Positions 6,247 through 9,721 of a stretch of 9,721 nucleotides of DNA are shown here, one piece after another. The position numbers and the translations under genes are program-made. The stretch is from assembly GCA_949113215.1 (NCBI GenBank), contig CARZYU010000011.1, positions 1 through 9,721 of the forward strand, written 5' to 3'. The notes below the pieces were generated by a model. That model saw only the letters and a program-made list of their open reading frames with translations, did no database searches and was not told where the DNA came from. Source of the stretch: an uncultured Bacilli bacterium (GTDB taxonomy: Bacteria > Bacillota_I > Bacilli_A > RF39 > UBA660). Within the stretch, counting starts at the first letter, position 1; each line of letters starts with the position of its first letter.

Positions 6247-7845
6247 CTATTCATTATATGAGTCTGGTAGATCGTTTTCAAATAATGCATAAATTGGTTC
6301 TTTGGATTGTAATCCTCCAATAAACTTATATGCTTCTTTGATATCATTATAGACGATCACCTGATCCATATCGTATCCTTGTAATTTTAAGCCATTGTAA
6401 ATGGGCTTTGTTTGATTCTTTCCAATTAAGACAACGTAATCTGCCACCTTAGCAATTTGTTCACCAAATACTTGATTGTAATACTCTTCTTTCTCCCCTA
6501 ATTCAATCATCCCAGGAGTTACAACGACTTTGGTTCCTGGCATCATATCGAGCACTTCTAAAGCACTCTTTGCTCCAACAGGATTGGAATTATAGGCATC
6601 ATCGATTTGATAGAAGTTACCAATCTTTTTTAATTCAAGACGGTGTTCCACTGGTTGTACGGATTTTACACCTTGCTCTAAATCCTGAATAGAAACTCCC
6701 AATTCCCTTCCTAAGGCAAGTGCTGCTAAAATGTTGGAAACATTGTGATAACCCAAGAGTTTCGTCGTAAACGTATATTTTTTCTTTTCGTTTCGAAAGG
6801 TTACATCAAACGTCGTTCCTTTATTACTACAGGTAATGTTCGAAGCATGAACATCGACATCTTTGTTTTGAATCCCTGTCCAAAGAATCTTACAATGATT
6901 TTTCAATTTGTAATGAAGTTGTTTCGGATCATCTCCATTTAATACTCCAACCCCATCACTTGGAAGAGACTCAATTAATTCGAACTTTCCTTTGATAATA
7001 TTTTCTTCACTACCGAAGGATTCTAAATGAGCAGTTCCAATCGTGGTTAATATTCCATACCTTGGATGTACCATATCACAAAGAGTTTTGATTTCTCCTC
7101 TTTTATAGGCCCCCATTTCAGCAATTAACATTTCATCAAATTTGTCTAAATGGTTATTGATCGTCATCATCAGTCCATATTCCGTATTCAAATTCTTCGG
7201 AGTTGCTAAAGCATTGAATTTGATGTTTAAAATATCCGCTAAAATATTTTTACTAGAAGTTTTTCCATAACTTCCGGTAATTCCAATGACATTTAATTTG
7301 TTCATCAAGCGCAATTTTTTCTTAGCCATTCGGTAATAATGGAGATAGACCAATCGCTCGATAGGACGATTGCAACATTTTGCCAATAGGACAACCAAGT
7401 AATGAAAACTCAAAAGTCCTGCATACACTACCACACACCAATCTAGCGTATTGGGAACGATTTCAGCAATGGTAATGGGGATTGCATGAAGAATGATCAA
7501 AGTCACCATCAATCTCTTTACTCGAGCGGTAACGACAAGTGGTTTCTTTTCTCCTTTTTTTGCTTTTTGATTTTGTTTCTTTAAAAAATAAATTAGGACG
7601 ATGTAGAAAAACATAATGACTACTTCTAAAATAGAATAGATCAGTCCTTTTTCGACAAAAATCGTCATAAAAAGAAGCGAAAGAAACAGAAGAAAATCAA
7701 AAGAAAAGGATTCTTTTAGATGTCTTAGCATCCATTTCAAATAACGGTTTCCATCGTTGTATAGATTTTGTTGTAACATATGTAAACTTCGTTTTGATTT
7801 CATCAAAATTGAAATTAAAATTATTCCAATGAATAGATAACTCAT
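6247..7845 (-). CDS. murF: MurF-type Mur ligase with N-terminal membrane domain
   Basis: MurF adds D-Ala-D-Ala to UDP-MurNAc-tripeptide using ATP. This protein has 532 residues. Residues 1-160 hold about five hydrophobic segments (roughly 2-15, 48-64, 69-88, 111-128, 135-155), with a conserved-looking loop (HMLQQNLYNDGNRYLKWML) after the first. The ligase core begins near 184: P-loop GITGSYGKTS (188-197), TAHLES (271-276), KGKFE (285-289; the carbamoylated-Lys region), NGDDP (303-307) and HNVSNILAALALG (367-379). The C-terminal domain has EHRLE (400-404), DDAYNSNP (415-422) and PGMIELGE (444-451), signatures of MurF rather than MurC, D or E. The normal soluble MurF substrate-binding domain is replaced by the membrane region. 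GAGGTGAG precedes the ATG and overlaps the stop of the hydrolase; ddl follows 14 bases later. MurT and CapB were considered and fit less well. Confidence 0.88.
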   Translation of the reverse strand: MSYLFIGIILISILMKSKRSLHMLQQNLYNDGNRYLKWMLRHLKESFSFDFLLFLSLLFMTIFVEKGLIYSILEVVIMFFYIVLIYFLKKQNQKAKKGEKKPLVVTARVKRLMVTLIILHAIPITIAEIVPNTLDWCVVVYAGLLSFHYLVVLLAKCCNRPIERLVYLHYYRMAKKKLRLMNKLNVIGITGSYGKTSSKNILADILNIKFNALATPKNLNTEYGLMMTINNHLDKFDEMLIAEMGAYKRGEIKTLCDMVHPRYGILTTIGTAHLESFGSEENIIKGKFELIESLPSDGVGVLNGDDPKQLHYKLKNHCKILWTGIQNKDVDVHASNITCSNKGTTFDVTFRNEKKKYTFTTKLLGYHNVSNILAALALGRELGVSIQDLEQGVKSVQPVEHRLELKKIGNFYQIDDAYNSNPVGAKSALEVLDMMPGTKVVVTPGMIELGEKEEYYNQVFGEQIAKVADYVVLIGKNQTKPIYNGLKLQGYDMDQVIVYNDIKEAYKFIGGLQSKEPIYALFENDLPDSYNE

Positions 7846-7856
7846 GGATTCTCACC

Positions 7857-8579
7857 TCACAAAAGAAAATGATTTAAAATATTGATTACTTGGGGAAGGG
7901 CTTCCAAATAGGCATAGTGTGTACATCCAGGTAATACGACTAATCCAGCATCGGGAATGATTTTTTCTAACTCCTTAGCAGCATCAAGCGGTGCAGCATC
8001 AAGATCCCCCCAGATCATCAATACGGGAGCCGAAATGTTTTTCGCTTGCTCTGATAAATCTTGATTGACTGTTTTGACTAAAATATTACGCATAATAGGT
8101 GATGCATTACGATAGTCTTCACTTCCCATATACTTTTTCATCTTTTCTGCAACAGCTCTTAATCCTGGGATCTTTTTTGCCGTTTTTAACATCCTCACCT
8201 TGAGTGATTTTGTCTTATCTTTTTCAATACAAGGACTTCCAAATAAGACCACTTTTTCTACCTTATATTCACTGGCATAAGCAATGCTGACTCGCCCACC
8301 AAAAGAGTGTCCTATCATAATAGGAGTTTCAATGCCTAATTCGGTAAGAAATTGTTTTACGCAGTCTCGATAATCAAAAATTGACCAAGCAACTAGAGGC
8401 TCGTCACTTTCACCAAAGCCTGGGAAGTCTAAAATGGTTACGCGAAACTGATGTTGTAATCGATCTCCAAGTGGCTTCATCATTTCGATGTTTTGACCCC
8501 ACCCGTGTAAGAGAACAACATCTGGTCCACTACCATATTGTATGTAATTGACCGAAATGTCTCCTATCTTTCTTTTCAT
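7857..8579 (-). CDS. Alpha/beta-fold hydrolase
   Basis: The 240-residue protein has a complete alpha/beta hydrolase layout. The oxyanion strand is LLHGWGQN (23-30), and DFPGFGESDEP (51-61) follows. The nucleophile elbow is GHSFGG with Ser92. A helical cap spans about 120-180. The acid is in WGDLDAAPLD (Asp194 or Asp192), and the His is in GCTHYAYLE (His221). It is soluble and has no signal peptide. Close relatives include many small esterases and C-C bond hydrolases, so the substrate cannot be inferred. GGGAGG lies eight bases before the ATG. It is the first gene after a promoter and ends 11 bases before murF, so it is co-transcribed with murF and ddl; a link to cell-wall precursors is only contextual. 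Confidence 0.85.
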   Translation of the reverse strand: MKRKIGDISVNYIQYGSGPDVVLLHGWGQNIEMMKPLGDRLQHQFRVTILDFPGFGESDEPLVAWSIFDYRDCVKQFLTELGIETPIMIGHSFGGRVSIAYASEYKVEKVVLFGSPCIEKDKTKSLKVRMLKTAKKIPGLRAVAEKMKKYMGSEDYRNASPIMRNILVKTVNQDLSEQAKNISAPVLMIWGDLDAAPLDAAKELEKIIPDAGLVVLPGCTHYAYLEALPQVINILNHFLL

Positions 8580-8610
8580 GACCTCGTCCTCCCTGTATTC
8601 TCTCTTAATT

Positions 8611-8619
8611 AGTATATCA
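8611..8619 (-). promoter_or_regulatory. Extended -10 promoter for hydrolase-murF-ddl
   Basis: The minus strand reads TGATATACT: a TATACT -10 box with the TGn extension. No good -35 box lies 17 bases upstream, where the T-run of the preceding terminator sits. Transcription would start near 8604, giving a leader of about 25 bases. Confidence 0.6.
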
Positions 8620-8624
8620 CAATC

Positions 8625-8651
8625 AAAAAAAAGAGAAAATAGTTCTCTTTT
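8625..8651 (-). terminator. Intrinsic terminator of the murI operon
   Basis: On the minus strand AAAAGAGAA and TTCTCTTTT form a 9-bp stem around CTATT, followed by TTTT and GATTG. It lies about 20 bases after the stop of the 173-residue gene and directly before the next promoter. Confidence 0.7.
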
Positions 8652-8671
8652 AAACTGGTCCTAATAATTCC

Positions 8672-9193
8672 TTACTCTCCAAATATGAAACGTTCTATTT
8701 TCTGTCGAAAGGAACGATCATCTTTTTTCTTTACTTTAGTCAGAGGAACAATGGGACTCCGATTTGTTTCCATAGGGGTTGGTTTTTTTATTCCTAGACT
8801 CGCTTGCAAGTGTTGTCCCTCCCAAGCCTCAATAGTTCTTTCTGGTTCTTGATTCAAACGAGTTTTCGATTCCGAATGAATGTCAAAAAGAGTACTGCAA
8901 GAAAAATTTAATATATACTGATCTCCTCGACCATGCAATTCGTAACTGACTGGGAAATGATAAGAAATCAATCTTCCTTCAAAGATCTTCACTAAGTCAT
9001 CTGATAAATAGACCGAAACCCTCCTCTTCTCATCTTTTTCTTCTGACATTTTGAGAGGTTTTTCCCCAACCACTAATAGATAGGTTTCATTTTGTTGTAC
9101 GGAAAGTTCTCCCCTCTTCCAATCGCTTGAACCTGATAATGCTAAAAAGCGTTTGGCAATCGTTTTTGGGTTGTGTAATTTAATTTTGTACAT
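8672..9193 (-). CDS. Uncharacterised 173-residue protein
   Basis: The protein begins MYKIKLHNPKTIAKRFLAL. The reading frame is open for 12 more codons upstream, into the end of murI, but TTGGAGG lies six bases before the ATG at 9193, which is therefore preferred. It is predicted soluble, with alternating charged and hydrophobic stretches (for example ETYLLVVGEKPL and RRVSVYLSDDLVKIFEG) that suggest beta strands in the first 110 residues. The C-terminal third is polar and probably flexible, ending in a basic segment (KKKDDRSFRQKIERFIFGE). There is one Cys and no catalytic motif I recognise. It follows murI by 22 bases and precedes a terminator, so both form one operon. I cannot assign a function. 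Confidence 0.75.
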   Translation of the reverse strand: MYKIKLHNPKTIAKRFLALSGSSDWKRGELSVQQNETYLLVVGEKPLKMSEEKDEKRRVSVYLSDDLVKIFEGRLISYHFPVSYELHGRGDQYILNFSCSTLFDIHSESKTRLNQEPERTIEAWEGQHLQASLGIKKPTPMETNRSPIVPLTKVKKKDDRSFRQKIERFIFGE

Positions 9194-9215
9194 CGTTTTC
9201 CTCCAATCATAATTT

Positions 9216-9721
9216 TTATCCCAATTCATTCTTCTTATTCATGTCTTTTAGTAATTGATAGGTTCTCTTTACCATTTCCTCTCCCTTGGAATTTTCCACT
9301 TCGATGGTTCCTTCCTCTAAGGATGGATTCTTGATTTCCTTTTCTTCCAAAAGGTTTTTGACACGTCTTGCAATTCCATTCCCACCGTGAATCAGGGTGG
9401 CATTTGGAAAAAAGGAAGCAATTTCTTCTTTGATGAGCGGATAATGGGTACAGCCTAAGACAACTTGATCAATCAGCAAAGAATCAAAGGGAGAAAAGAT
9501 CTCTTTTAAGTAAATTCTGATTTCTTCTTTGTTTCCTTGTTCGATTTTATTGGCGAGTGATGGACAGGGAAGTAACCATAACTCTTTATCTGGTTTTGTC
9601 GTAGCTTCCTTCAACTCTTGAAATTTTTTACTTTGAATCGTTCCAGGAGTTGCCATTAAAAGAATATGAGAAGATCCTTCTTGATCCATGGCTACTTTCA
9701 AGGCAGGAAACGTTCCCACAA
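9216..9721 (-). CDS. murI: Glutamate racemase, C-terminal part (cut by window edge)
   Basis: MurI converts L-glutamate to the D-glutamate of peptidoglycan. About 168 codons are visible; the start lies beyond the right edge. Numbering from the GTG at 9719, the second catalytic Cys is in VVLGCTHYPL (Cys90). LLPCPSLANKIE (49-60) matches the CPLF region of the family, and LIHGGNGIARRVKNLL (109-124) is the C-terminal conserved segment. The GTG at 9719 is almost certainly an internal valine of VGTFPALK, not a start. The first catalytic Cys is in the missing part. Its place close to murF and ddl fits the pathway. Confidence 0.88.
   Translation of the reverse strand, partial: VGTFPALKVAMDQEGSSHILLMATPGTIQSKKFQELKEATTKPDKELWLLPCPSLANKIEQGNKEEIRIYLKEIFSPFDSLLIDQVVLGCTHYPLIKEEIASFFPNATLIHGGNGIARRVKNLLEEKEIKNPSLEEGTIEVENSKGEEMVKRTYQLLKDMNKKNELG

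Overview
The window looks like a piece of chromosome from a low-GC Firmicute (Bacillota), possibly a gut Bacilli/Erysipelotrichia-type lineage. The clues are A/T-rich codons, purine-rich AGGAGG-type ribosome binding sites, the Firmicutes pair yqeG-yqeH, and a MurF fused to a membrane domain. The lineage is an inference from gene content only. I see no phage, insertion sequence, CRISPR array, tRNA or rRNA.

Almost everything is read from the minus strand, so transcription runs from the right edge to the left. First come the 3' part of glutamate racemase (murI, cut by the right edge) and an unrecognised 173-residue protein, closed by an intrinsic terminator at 8625-8651. A fresh extended -10 promoter (8611-8619) then starts an alpha/beta hydrolase, a membrane-anchored MurF and a D-Ala-D-Ala ligase (ddl), each following the last by less than 20 bases. 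The ddl gene is broken: its first 54 codons are in one frame, the remaining 323 codons are in another, and the usual linking stretch of roughly 50 residues is absent. Next are a 59-residue unknown protein with its own candidate promoter, a class I glutamine-amidotransferase-fold hydrolase (peptidase C26), and a large membrane-bound NodB polysaccharide deacetylase with three Ig-like repeats, also with its own promoter. A last promoter, whose -35 box overlaps the deacetylase stop codon, drives yqeG-yqeH-GNAT, with an 8-base overlap between yqeG and yqeH.

The theme of the central and right part is peptidoglycan: MurI supplies D-glutamate, Ddl makes D-Ala-D-Ala, MurF adds it to the UDP-muramyl tripeptide, and the deacetylase probably modifies finished glycan strands outside the cell. 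The left part is ribosome assembly (YqeH) and a HAD phosphatase (YqeG).

The left 250 bases hold the least ordinary material. There is a 30-codon plus-strand ORF for a single-helix membrane peptide with a strong ribosome binding site. Converging on it is a candidate minus-strand RNA of about 110 nt with a promoter-like sequence, three hairpins and a terminator that overlaps the end of the peptide ORF. Parts of that RNA can pair in mutually exclusive ways.
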